Assembly: GCF_001664485.1 (NCBI RefSeq)
Contig: NZ_CP013634.1
Location: 186,001 to 250,000, forward strand
DNA from: Rhizobium sp. N324
GTDB lineage: Bacteria > Pseudomonadota > Alphaproteobacteria > Rhizobiales > Rhizobiaceae
Direction of reading: 5' to 3'
Length of the DNA: 64,000 nucleotides
How positions within the stretch are numbered: position 1 is the stretch's first letter; every line of letters begins with the position of its first letter. Below the pieces are notes generated by a model, which made no database searches, had not been told where the DNA came from, and saw nothing but the letters and a program-made list of their open reading frames with translations. The translations under genes were made by a program, and so were the position numbers. This document shows, piece after piece, positions 54,322 through 62,024 of this stretch.

Positions 54322-55614
54322 ATGGCCGAGTTCAGTATCGCGCAGGATCTGGTCGCGACAGAAAACGACAAGCGGGCAACCGCACTGAAAGCCGATTACG
54401 AGGCGCTGGGTGCAAACCTCGATCGCCGCGGCGTGGATATCGAGGCAATCACCCGCAAGGTCGCGGAATTTTTCGTCGCCGTTCCCTCCTGGGGCGTCGG
54501 CACCGGCGGCACGCGTTTTGCCCGCTTCCCCGGCACGGGCGAGCCGCGCGGCATTTTCGACAAGCTCGACGATTGCGCCGTCATCAACCAGCTGACGCAG
54601 GCGACACCGAATGTCTCGCTGCATATTCCCTGGGACAAGGCGGATGCCAAGGAGCTGAAGGCAAAGGGCGATGCGCTCGGTCTCGGCTTCGACGCGATGA
54701 ATTCGAACACCTTCTCCGATGGACCGGGGCAGGCCCATTCCTACAAATACGGTTCGCTCAGCCATACCGATGCGGCAACGCGGGCGCAGGCGGTCGAGCA
54801 CAATCTCGAATGCATCGCGATTGGTCAGGCGCTCGGCTCCAAGGCGCTGACCGTCTGGATCGGCGACGGCTCGAACTTCCCCGGCCAGAGCAATTTCACC
54901 AAGGCGTTCGAGCGTTACCTCGCCTCGATGGCCGACATCTACAAGGCGCTGCCGGACGACTGGAAGCTGTTTTCCGAGCACAAGATGTACGAGCCGGCCT
55001 TCTATTCGACGATCGTCCAGGACTGGGGCACCAACTACCTGATCGCCCAGACGCTCGGGCCCAAGGCTTACTGCCTGGTCGACCTCGGCCATCATGCGCC
55101 GAACACCAATATCGAGATGATCGTCGCCCGTCTGATCCAGTTCGGCAAGCTCGGCGGCTTTCACTTCAACGATTCGAAATATGGCGACGACGATCTCGAC
55201 GCCGGCGCGATCGATCCTTACCGGCTGTTCCTGGTCTTCAACGAATTGGTCGATGCCGAGCAGCGCGGGGTCAACGACTTCAATCCGGCTCACATGATCG
55301 ACCAGTCGCACAATGTCACCGACCCGATCGAAAGCCTGATCAACAGCGCCAACGAGATTCGCCGCGCCTATGCACAGGCGCTGATCGTCGACCGCAAGGT
55401 GCTCGACGGCTACCAGCAGGACAATGACGCGCTGATGGCGTCGGAAACGCTGAAGCGCGCCTATCGCGCCGATGTCGAGCCGATCCTCGCCGAGGCCCGC
55501 CGCAGGGCCGGCGGTGCGATCGACCCGATCGCCGCCTACCGCGCCAGCGGCTACCGCAAGAAAATAGCGGCCGAGCGTCCGGCCTCCGCTGCCGGCGGCG
55601 GCGGTATCATCTGA
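54322..55614 (+). CDS. rhaI: L-rhamnose isomerase (rhizobial type)
   Basis: 430 aa from the ATG at 54322 (GGGAGG upstream; an in-frame start 21 nt earlier is less likely). It is a xylose-isomerase-like TIM barrel: VPSWGVGTGGTRFARFPG, HIPWDKADAKELK, WIGDGSNFPGQSNF, FSEHKMYEPAFYST, LVDLGHHAPNTNIEM, and GGFHFNDSKYGDDDLDAG with the metal-binding acids and His. It converts L-rhamnose to L-rhamnulose. It is the isomerase group used with RhaD in rhizobia, distinct from E. coli RhaA. Confidence 0.93.
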   Translation: MAEFSIAQDLVATENDKRATALKADYEALGANLDRRGVDIEAITRKVAEFFVAVPSWGVGTGGTRFARFPGTGEPRGIFDKLDDCAVINQLTQATPNVSLHIPWDKADAKELKAKGDALGLGFDAMNSNTFSDGPGQAHSYKYGSLSHTDAATRAQAVEHNLECIAIGQALGSKALTVWIGDGSNFPGQSNFTKAFERYLASMADIYKALPDDWKLFSEHKMYEPAFYSTIVQDWGTNYLIAQTLGPKAYCLVDLGHHAPNTNIEMIVARLIQFGKLGGFHFNDSKYGDDDLDAGAIDPYRLFLVFNELVDAEQRGVNDFNPAHMIDQSHNVTDPIESLINSANEIRRAYAQALIVDRKVLDGYQQDNDALMASETLKRAYRADVEPILAEARRRAGGAIDPIAAYRASGYRKKIAAERPASAAGGGGII

Positions 55615-55638
55615 GCGGCAAATCTGAATGAGAAATGA

Positions 55639-55671
55639 TTGCCGGCAGCGCAGAAGATGCGCTGCCGGCAA
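55639..55671. terminator. Strong hairpin between convergent rhaI and ahpD-like genes
   Basis: Perfect 14-bp arms TTGCCGGCAGCGCA (55639-55652) and TGCGCTGCCGGCAA (55658-55671) with a 5-nt loop, between two converging stops. The T-run is weak on both strands, but position and strength suggest a bidirectional terminator. Confidence 0.7.
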
Positions 55672-55678
55672 GCGTCGT

Positions 55679-56155
55679 TTACGGCTTCCAGGCGCCGGCG
55701 ATCTGCCGGGTGGCGATGTTCAGCCGGTTCCAGACATTGATATTGGCGATGGCGATGACGAGGGCCGCGAGGCTCTTGCCGTCATAATGCCGGGTCGCCT
55801 CGTCCCAGATCTCGTCGGGCACGGGGTCGGAACGGTCGCTGGTGCGGGTCACCGCCTCCGTCAGCGCAAGGGCTGCCCGCTCGGCATCGCTGAAATAGGG
55901 CGTGTCGCGCCAGGCACTAACGGCGAAAAGCCTTTCGTCCGTTTCGCCGAGCTTCTTGGCGATGCGCGGATGCCCGTCGATGCAGACGCTGCAGCCATTG
56001 ATCTGGCTGGCGCGCAGATTGACGAGTTCAAGCAGTTTCGGTGAAAGGCCGGTCTCAGTCGGCACCTTGGCAAGGGCTGTCAGCGCCTGCATGGCGGCGG
56101 GAAGCACGAGGGCGGGATTTCCCATTCTCTCCTGCATGACCAATTTTTCCTGCAT
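55679..56155 (-). CDS. AhpD-like carboxymuconolactone decarboxylase family protein
   Basis: 158 aa. The redox motif is Cys55-x-x-Cys58 with His62 (NGCSVCIDGHPRIA), as in alkylhydroperoxidase AhpD-like proteins, preceded by LLELVNLRASQI. GGAG lies 7 nt before the ATG at 56155. It is divergent from an ECF sigma factor gene of the type that is habitually linked to such proteins (ECF41), so it is the probable sigma target and may act against organic peroxides or carry out a related thiol reaction. Confidence 0.88.
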   Translation of the reverse strand: MQEKLVMQERMGNPALVLPAAMQALTALAKVPTETGLSPKLLELVNLRASQINGCSVCIDGHPRIAKKLGETDERLFAVSAWRDTPYFSDAERAALALTEAVTRTSDRSDPVPDEIWDEATRHYDGKSLAALVIAIANINVWNRLNIATRQIAGAWKP

Positions 56156-56202
56156 GGTATGTCTCCTTGAGGCATGTTGCTCTTCGACGATCCGCCGGCG
56201 CT

Positions 56203-56229
56203 GTCACATCGGCCGGGTTTCATTCGTCA
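56203..56229 (+). promoter_or_regulatory. ECF41-type promoter upstream of the sigma factor gene
   Basis: TGTCACA (56203-56209), 16 bp, CGTC (56226-56229). As I recall it, the published ECF41 promoter is TGTCACA-N16-CGTC, which this matches exactly. It points toward the sigma gene, whose ATG is 36 bp further, indicating autoregulation. Confidence 0.7.
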
Positions 56230-56264
56230 TGGCCTTGACGGAACGCAGCGAAGGAATGTGACGG

Positions 56265-57134
56265 ATGGACGAGAAAAAATGGCTGGCCGACGAATTCGAG
56301 GCGAACAGGGCGCATCTGCGGGCGGCTGCCTATCGCATGCTCGGTTCACGCAGCGAGGCTGAGGACGCCGTTCAGGAGGCCTGGCTGCGGCTCAGCCGCA
56401 CTGACACGACTGACGTCGGCAATCTCGGCGGCTGGCTGACGACGGTGGTGGCGCGGATCTGCCTCGACATGCTGCGCACGCGCAAGACCCGGCGCGAGGA
56501 GCCGCTGGAGATGCCGGTCCATGCGGTGATTGCCGATCCGGCGAACGATCCGGAGCGGGATGCAGCCTTCGCCGAATCGGTCGGCGTGGCGCTGCTCGTC
56601 GTGCTGCAGACGCTGGCGCCGGCCGAGCGTGTGGCCTTCGTGCTGCACGACATGTTCGATCTGCCCTTCGACGAGATCGCGCCGATCATCGGCCGCTCGT
56701 CCGCCGCTGCCCGCCAGCTCGCAAGCCGCGCCCGCCGCCGGGTGCAGGGCACGGATGAGAGGCCTGATGTCGATTTCGGCCGCAAGCGGACGGTCGCGGA
56801 GGCCTTTCTGAGCGCATCGCGCAACGGCGATCTGGACGCCTTGCTTGCCGTGCTTGCCCCCGATGTCGTCTTCCGGCCGGATGCAACGGCGGCGCGGTTC
56901 GGCACGATCGGCGAAATGCGTGGCGCAGATGAGATCGCCCGAACCTTCAAGGGCCGGGCGCAGGCGGCAGAAATCGCCGTTGTCGACGGCGAGCTCGGAT
57001 TCGTCGTGCAGATCGGCGGCCAGCTCCGCGTCGTCGTGGCGCTGACGATCGCCAATGGCAGGATCGCTGCGATCGACGCCATTGCCGATCCGGATCACCT
57101 CGAACGGCTTGACTACTCGATCCTTCGGGATTGA
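56265..57134 (+). CDS. ECF41-like RNA polymerase sigma factor with C-terminal SnoaL-like domain
   Basis: 289 aa. Sigma-2 region: AHLRAAAYRMLGSRSEAEDA and VQEAWLRLSR; GWLTTVVARICLDMLRTRK. Sigma-4: LAPAERVAFVLHDMFDLPFD, EIAPIIGRSSAAARQLASRA. The C-terminal extension (about 175-289) is a SnoaL-like fold (AFLSASRNGDLDALLAVLAP) ending in DPDHLERLD, similar to the conserved NPDKL-type element. The extension controls sigma activity in this group, which has no separate anti-sigma factor. The DGGGK motif normally found in ECF41 is not visible (the corresponding segment reads RPDATAARFG), so it could be a divergent ECF41 or a SigJ/ECF56 relative. Confidence 0.87.
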   Translation: MDEKKWLADEFEANRAHLRAAAYRMLGSRSEAEDAVQEAWLRLSRTDTTDVGNLGGWLTTVVARICLDMLRTRKTRREEPLEMPVHAVIADPANDPERDAAFAESVGVALLVVLQTLAPAERVAFVLHDMFDLPFDEIAPIIGRSSAAARQLASRARRRVQGTDERPDVDFGRKRTVAEAFLSASRNGDLDALLAVLAPDVVFRPDATAARFGTIGEMRGADEIARTFKGRAQAAEIAVVDGELGFVVQIGGQLRVVVALTIANGRIAAIDAIADPDHLERLDYSILRD

Positions 57135-57228
57135 AAATAAACGCTGATTTGCCGGAGCCCCGCAACAGTCGCGCTATAGCACAGCGCGCCGTTGCCGTTT
57201 ATCGAGCGATGGATCCGCCTCATTTTCC

Positions 57229-57256
57229 TTGACAGTACCCTCTCCAGCTTTATTCT
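57229..57256 (+). promoter_or_regulatory. Predicted promoter of the amidohydrolase gene
   Basis: TTGACA (57229-57234), 16-bp spacer, TATTCT (57251-57256), within a locally AT-rich stretch about 40 bp before the predicted start codon. Confidence 0.45.
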
Positions 57257-57297
57257 ATTATAAAGATTTATATAGCATAACTGTGGAATTCAACGAT

Positions 57298-58512
57298 ATG
57301 ATCGTGTCGGGCGACCAGGCGAACAAGCCGCTTCTTCTCACCAATATCAGACCAATGGCTTTCGGGGCTGGCACAGCCGAGGGGAAGATCGACATTCTCG
57401 TCGATGCCGATGGCCGGATCGCCAAGATCGGTCCGTCGCTTGCCGTTTCCGAGGATGTGACGCGTATCGACGGCAAGGGCGCCTTCGTCTCGCCGGGCTG
57501 GATCGATCTGCACGTGCATATCTGGCACGGCGGCACCGACATTTCCATTCGCCCCTCCGAATGCGGCGTCGAGCGCGGCGTCACCACGCTGGTCGATGCC
57601 GGTTCGGCCGGCGAGGCGAATTTCCATGGCTTCCGCGAATATATCATCGAGCCCGCCCGCGAGCGCATCAAGGCCTTCCTGAATCTCGGCTCGATCGGCC
57701 TCGTCGCCTGCAATCGCGTCGCCGAACTCAGGGATATAAGAGATATCGATCTCGACCGCATCCTCGAAGTCTATGCCGAAAACAGCGAGCACATCGTCGG
57801 CATCAAGGTGCGCGCCAGCCATGTCATCACCGGCTCCTGGGGCGTCACCCCCGTCAAGCTCGGCAAGAAGATCGCCAAAATCCTGAAGGTGCCGATGATG
57901 GTGCATGTCGGCGAGCCGCCCGCGCTCTATGACGAAGTGCTGGAGATCCTCGGTCCCGGCGACGTGGTCACCCATTGTTTCAACGGCAAGGCCGGCTCGA
58001 GCATCATGGAGGACGAGGATCTCTTCAATCTCGCCGAGCGCTGCGCTTCCGAGGGCATCCGCCTCGATATCGGCCATGGCGGCGCTTCCTTCTCCTTCAA
58101 GGTGGCGGAAGCGGCGATTGCGCGCGGGCTGCTGCCCTTCTCGATCTCGACCGATCTGCACGGCCATTCGATGAATTTTCCGGTCTGGGACCTGGCGACG
58201 ACGATGTCGAAGCTGCTCAGCGTCGGCATGCCCTTCGACAAGGTGGTCGAGGCCGTCACCCATGCGCCGGCATCGGTCATCAAGCTGTCGATGGAGAACC
58301 GGCTGTCGGTCGGCGCGAGAGCCGAATTCACCATTTTCGATCTCGTCGATTCCGAACTCGAGGCGACGGATTCCAACGGCGATGTCTCGGTCCTCAGCAA
58401 GCTTTTCGAGCCGCGCTACGCAGTGATCGGCGCCGATGCCTTTACCGCCAGCCGTTACGTGCCGCGGGCGCGCAGACTCGTGCGCCACAGCCACGGCTAT
58501 TCCTACCGGTAG
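57298..58512 (+). CDS. Amidohydrolase/deacetylase (dihydroorotase-like superfamily)
   Basis: 404 aa from the ATG at 57298; an in-frame GTG-type upstream start at 57229 coincides with the promoter. Metal-dependent hydrolase motifs: PGWIDLHVHIWHGG (HxH), the bridging-Lys region HIVGIKVRASHVI, MVHVGEPP, VTHCFNG, DIGHGGASFSF, and the catalytic Asp in STDLHGHSMN. GARAEFTIFDL near the end is the composite barrel strand. The set resembles the EF_0837/AHA_3915 deacetylase group (N-acyl amino acid or cyclic amide hydrolysis). An IclR regulator lies downstream on the other strand and may control it. Confidence 0.83.
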   Translation: MIVSGDQANKPLLLTNIRPMAFGAGTAEGKIDILVDADGRIAKIGPSLAVSEDVTRIDGKGAFVSPGWIDLHVHIWHGGTDISIRPSECGVERGVTTLVDAGSAGEANFHGFREYIIEPARERIKAFLNLGSIGLVACNRVAELRDIRDIDLDRILEVYAENSEHIVGIKVRASHVITGSWGVTPVKLGKKIAKILKVPMMVHVGEPPALYDEVLEILGPGDVVTHCFNGKAGSSIMEDEDLFNLAERCASEGIRLDIGHGGASFSFKVAEAAIARGLLPFSISTDLHGHSMNFPVWDLATTMSKLLSVGMPFDKVVEAVTHAPASVIKLSMENRLSVGARAEFTIFDLVDSELEATDSNGDVSVLSKLFEPRYAVIGADAFTASRYVPRARRLVRHSHGYSYR

Positions 58513-58539
58513 GATCCGCCGCCGGGCTTGGTTCGATCA

Positions 58540-58630
58540 TCAATCCGCCCGAGAGGTGTCAGCTGTTTGGTGGTTCCACGGATTTACGACAGCAAGTCCG
58601 GCGGCCTCAAAGGGGCGCACGGACGATCAT
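58540..58630 (-). pseudogene. Remnant of a VapC-type PIN toxin gene (internal deletion)
   Basis: The ATG at 58630 overlaps the antitoxin stop (ATGA), exactly where vapC should begin, and starts with MIV as FitB/VapC proteins do. After seven codons the frame hits a stop. From 58611 another frame encodes FEAAGLAVVNPW plus an 11-residue tail ending at 58540. This is the usual C-terminus of VapC (…DFEGxGLxVVNPW). Roughly 100 codons, including all catalytic acids, are missing. The toxin is therefore dead. Confidence 0.7.
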
Positions 58631-58875
58631 TCAAACCTCAATGGCTCCGCCGGTGCCTGTCGCTGGCCAAGCACGGCGAAATCATCATTGACCAGCCCCG
58701 ACTGCCGACCGAGCTCAGCCAGCGCATCCCCCATGCGGATGCGCTGCTGGGGCCCCACCACACTTTTCAGGATTTCACGAACCTCCGCTTCGGTGCTGCG
58801 GCCGTTCATCGCTGCGCGCGTCCGCAATGCGCGATGCACTTCATCGGGCACATTTCGAACTGTCAGAACGGCCAT
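58627..58875 (-). CDS. FitA/VapB-type ribbon-helix-helix antitoxin, orphaned
   Basis: 82 aa. The RHH DNA-binding fold reads MAVLTVRNVPDEVHRALRTR followed by AAMNGRSTEAEVREIL, the FitA/StbC-type pattern. The C-terminal part (about 45-82) is the toxin-wrapping tail. The gene is intact, but the toxin gene directly behind it is reduced to fragments. It may persist as a plain DNA-binding repressor or neutralise toxins of other loci. Confidence 0.85.
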   Translation of the reverse strand: MAVLTVRNVPDEVHRALRTRAAMNGRSTEAEVREILKSVVGPQQRIRMGDALAELGRQSGLVNDDFAVLGQRQAPAEPLRFE

Positions 58876-58946
58876 ATTTCAGACTCCCAGACGCTATCAA
58901 TGACGGCAATTTAGCCATCATACAGTCAGATCCCAGGCGTGAGCGC

Positions 58947-59786
58947 TTAACGGTTGCGCCAGCCCATCAGCTTTTCGATCCGCTCCGCCGAACTGCGCAC
59001 ATGCGCGGTATAGTGGTTTTCATCGGAAAAGGCCTTCTGCTCCGGCAGCACGATGGAAATGGTAGCGACGCATTGGCCGTCGCGATCGCAGATCGGCGAG
59101 GCGATGCAGGCAACCGCATAATCGGATTCTCCCGCCTGGATCGACAGGCGCGCCCCAAAGGCCTTGCCGGCAGCTTCCGACAGCGTGCTCGGATCGATCT
59201 CGGCGCGGCCGGTCGGTGACGAGCGGGCGCAGCGCTTGAACAGCTCGATGCGCTCCTCCTGCGGCAGGTGGCCGGCGAGCAGGCGGCCCGACGCCGTCCA
59301 ATTCAGCGGCACCCGGGTGCCGACGCGCGACGCCACCTGGAAGTGGCTCGGGCCGTCGGCCATGGCCAGCACCAGCATATAATCGCCGTCGCGGCCGCAG
59401 ACCTGCACGGTTTCGCCGGCCTGGCGGCAGAGATCGTGCATTTCGTGGGTGGCGATGCTCATGAAATCCAGCGACCGGGCATAGGCAAGGCCGTAATGAT
59501 AGAGCCGGGCGCCGAGCCAGATCGAACCATCGGCCTGACGCGTCAGCATGTTCTTCTCGACCAGATCGTCGACGATGACGTAAACGGTCGACAGCGGCGC
59601 CTTCACCGCCTTGGCGATGGCATAGACGCCGGCGGGCGAGCCCGTCTCGTAGAGATGATCGATCACCTGGAGCGCACGGTCGATGCCGCTGACGCGCGCG
59701 CGGCGCGCACCCTTACCGGCGGCTTCCTCGGCATGGCCCTCGTCTTCGGAGTAAACTGCGGGTGATGTCTTTCCGTCCAATTCCAT
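58947..59786 (-). CDS. IclR-family transcriptional regulator
   Basis: 279 aa from the ATG at 59786 (GAGG 3 nt upstream; an alternative ATG at 59810 is in frame). The winged helix is SGIDRALQVIDHLYETGSPA, VYAIAKAVKAPLSTVYVIVD, and KNMLTRQADGSIWLG. The effector domain has VGTRVPLNWTASGRLLAGHL and DYAVACIASPICDRDGQCVA. Likely regulator of the neighbouring amidohydrolase gene, though the two are separated by the antitoxin remnant. The 230 bp upstream of it contain no recognised gene. Confidence 0.88.
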   Translation of the reverse strand: MELDGKTSPAVYSEDEGHAEEAAGKGARRARVSGIDRALQVIDHLYETGSPAGVYAIAKAVKAPLSTVYVIVDDLVEKNMLTRQADGSIWLGARLYHYGLAYARSLDFMSIATHEMHDLCRQAGETVQVCGRDGDYMLVLAMADGPSHFQVASRVGTRVPLNWTASGRLLAGHLPQEERIELFKRCARSSPTGRAEIDPSTLSEAAGKAFGARLSIQAGESDYAVACIASPICDRDGQCVATISIVLPEQKAFSDENHYTAHVRSSAERIEKLMGWRNR

Positions 59787-60017
59787 GCACCTCGTTAAAA
59801 CTGCGATCATGTTACATTACTATGGCATAGCGGTCGCTGTGGCAAATCGCAACATCTTGTAGGTTGATCGTGCGAACGGACGACAGCGGTGGAAGCCTGG
59901 GGAGGCTCGGGGATTATTTTTCAGCCACCGCCATCCCCGTAGCCCACTGATCATAAGAAGACTCGTCAGCACCTAGCCATAAGGCTGCACTGATCCGTCA
60001 GTTGTCATTTCGGTCTC

Positions 60018-60133
60018 TCACAGGTGGTGCGTGTGTTGCCTCGCCCTTACAGCCACCCTTGGGTATCTGTCGAGGAGGATGGCACTCGAAACCGTCCCGA
60101 TGGCGACGAGAGCTGATATCCCAACGGAGAGCA

Positions 60134-60134
<1 letters not shown>
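60018..60134 (-). pseudogene. Degenerate toxin reading frame (VapC-like start without catalytic Asp)
   Basis: The frame opens at the TAATG overlap with the antitoxin stop and encodes only 38 residues. Its start MLSVGISALVAI mirrors the PIN-domain start ML-VDTSALVAI, but the first catalytic Asp is Gly and the following Thr is Ile. The rest does not follow the PIN fold and stops at 60018. I read this as an eroded toxin gene; the short match leaves room for chance. Confidence 0.45.
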
Positions 60135-60412
<278 letters not shown>

Positions 60413-60494
60413 TTAATCGGAAATTATGCCATCTCAATCACGCTTGGAACAACAAGCCGCAGCCAGAGTTTGACCCTGAACCCAGGAGGTCATG

Positions 60495-61352
60495 ATGCCG
60501 AATTATCCGACACCGCCGTTCCCATCCCAGAAACAGCCCATGCCCGGTTTTACCGCGCAAATGGACCCGGTTCCCGACCATGGCGAAAAAAGCTACCACG
60601 GCTCCGACCGCTTGAAAGGCAAGCGGGCGATCATCACCGGCGGCGACAGCGGCATCGGCCGGGCAGTGGCGATCGCCTATGCCAGGGAAGGCGCCGATAT
60701 TGTAATTTCCTATCTCGACGAGGATGAGGATGCCGACGAGACGAAGCGGCTTGTCGAACAGGCCGGCCGCAAGGCCGTGCTGGTCAGCGGCGATATCCAG
60801 GATCCGGCTCTGTGCCGGCAGATCGTCGAGACGGCGGTCAAGGAGTTCGGCGGGATCGACATCCTCGTCAACAATGCCGCCCATCAGGCGAGCTTCAAGA
60901 GCATCGACGAGATCAGCGATGAGGAGTGGGAACTGACCTTCAAGGTCAATATCCATGCGATGTTCTACCTGACCAAGGCGGCCGTTCCGCATATGAAGCC
61001 CGGCAGTTCAATCATCAACACCGCCTCGATCAATTCGGACAGCCCGAACCCGACCCTGCTTGCTTATGCGACGACCAAGGGCGCGATCCAGAATTTCACC
61101 GCCGGACTTGCCCAGCTTCTGGCGGAGAAAGGCATCCGCGTCAATGCCGTGGCACCGGGGCCGATCTGGACGCCGCTTATTCCCTCGACGCTGCCGGAGG
61201 AAACCGTCAGCAATTTCGGCAAACAGGTGCCGATGAAACGGCCGGGTCAGCCGGCCGAACTGGCGACGGCCTATGTGATGCTGGCCGATCCTTTGTCGAG
61301 CTATGTCTCCGGCACGACAATTGCGGTCACTGGCGGCAAGCCGATCCTTTGA
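60495..61352 (+). CDS. Short-chain dehydrogenase/reductase (general stress YhdF/YghA-like)
   Basis: 285 aa. AGGAGG lies 5 nt before the ATG at 60495 (the ATG at 60492 is only 2 nt away from it). An N-terminal extension (PNYPTPPFPSQKQPMPGF) precedes the Rossmann motif AIITGGDSGIGRAVAIAYA; NNAAHQ, SIINTASINSD, and catalytic YATTKGAIQNFTAGLAQLLA follow, with VNAVAPGPIWTPLIPS. The Pro-rich extension plus this core is typical of the YghA/YhdF group of NADP-dependent SDRs found in stress regulons. Substrate unknown. Confidence 0.87.
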   Translation: MPNYPTPPFPSQKQPMPGFTAQMDPVPDHGEKSYHGSDRLKGKRAIITGGDSGIGRAVAIAYAREGADIVISYLDEDEDADETKRLVEQAGRKAVLVSGDIQDPALCRQIVETAVKEFGGIDILVNNAAHQASFKSIDEISDEEWELTFKVNIHAMFYLTKAAVPHMKPGSSIINTASINSDSPNPTLLAYATTKGAIQNFTAGLAQLLAEKGIRVNAVAPGPIWTPLIPSTLPEETVSNFGKQVPMKRPGQPAELATAYVMLADPLSSYVSGTTIAVTGGKPIL

Positions 61353-61421
61353 CGCAAGTCGCCTGGGATTGGCGGTTCCGGGTTAAGGACATGCGTGAAA
61401 CAAGGAGCTGAAGCAGGTCGA

Positions 61422-61565
61422 TCAATGTCTGATGCGACGCGTTTCAGTCCGGCCTGCCCAGTAGCCGCCGCCGGAGGGCGTCGTGACGATCACGGCGTCG
61501 CCGGCGGTGGTGGAGTCTATGAAAGGCCTGGGGCTCGATGCCGCGGGGTATCGGCGATGGCCGCC
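61422..61565 (-). pseudogene. Possible C-terminal remnant of a hydantoinase B/oxoprolinase-like gene
   Basis: The interval 61353-61681 has no intact gene. On the minus strand a frame ending at 61422 contains AGDAVIVTTPSGGGYWAGRT, resembling the Gly-rich C-terminus of hydantoinase/oxoprolinase B subunits (GDxVxIxTPGGGGY). Upstream the frame becomes Arg-rich and unrecognisable, and no start with a ribosome-binding site is seen. If real, only the last 30-40 codons survive. Confidence 0.25.
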
Positions 61566-61681
61566 ACGCTCCGCGCGCTCTCTAGGCATTGCGATCAAAC
61601 GGCAAGGGCCGCCGCCTGTTTATGACGGCAGCCCTTGACGGGGGCAGGGAGAGATCCCCCGAAATTTTTGAGGCGGGCTGT

Positions 61682-61897
61682 TCAGCCGAAGCAGGGCATT
61701 GCCGGCAGATTGGCGCGGCTGGCGATGGCTCCGATGATGTTGCCCACCGAGGTCGAGCGCGGTTCGCGTTTGCCGGCGGCCGTCTCCAGGAGTTGCTTGA
61801 AATCTTCAAGCTTCACGCCGTCGGCGCGCAACACCATGGCGATCAGGGGGTCGCGAAGGGCTTCGGATATCGTCAGGTCGTCTCTGGTCTTTCTCAT
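61682..61897 (-). CDS. Hypothetical protein (71 aa), divergent from the TetR gene
   Basis: The ATG at 61897 has a perfect AGGAGG 6 nt upstream. The protein starts MRKTRDDLTISEALRDPLIA and continues MVLRADGVKLEDFKQLLETA; it is mostly helical and soluble and ends MPCFG. I do not recognise a family. It is divergent from the TetR gene with the dyad cluster between them, so it may be under TetR control. Confidence 0.7.
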   Translation of the reverse strand: MRKTRDDLTISEALRDPLIAMVLRADGVKLEDFKQLLETAAGKREPRSTSVGNIIGAIASRANLPAMPCFG

Positions 61898-61980
61898 GGT
61901 TGTCCTCCTTTCGTGGGCGGTCGCCCGTGTTCCACTTTGCGCTGCCGTGTTCTCGACATTGACTTTCGCGTTCCGTGGTG

Positions 61981-62021
61981 TTACCGGTAAGTAACAATAC
62001 ATTTGTTACCGATCGGTCACA
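61981..62021. promoter_or_regulatory. Cluster of three dyads in the TetR control region
   Basis: TTACCGGTAA (61981-61990, perfect palindrome); GTAACAATACATTTGTTAC (61991-62009, perfect 7-bp arms); TGTTACCGATCGGTCACA (62004-62021, eight of nine pairs). The first and third share TTACCG/CGGTnA half-sites like known TetR-family operators. The last ends 3 bp before the TetR start codon. Confidence 0.65.
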
Positions 62022-62024
62022 TTG

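Noticed and set aside
53152..55671. 839-codon minus-strand frame opposite rhaD and rhaI
   Set aside because: Antisense to two confident genes and passing through a palindromic repeat; no ribosome-binding site or motif.
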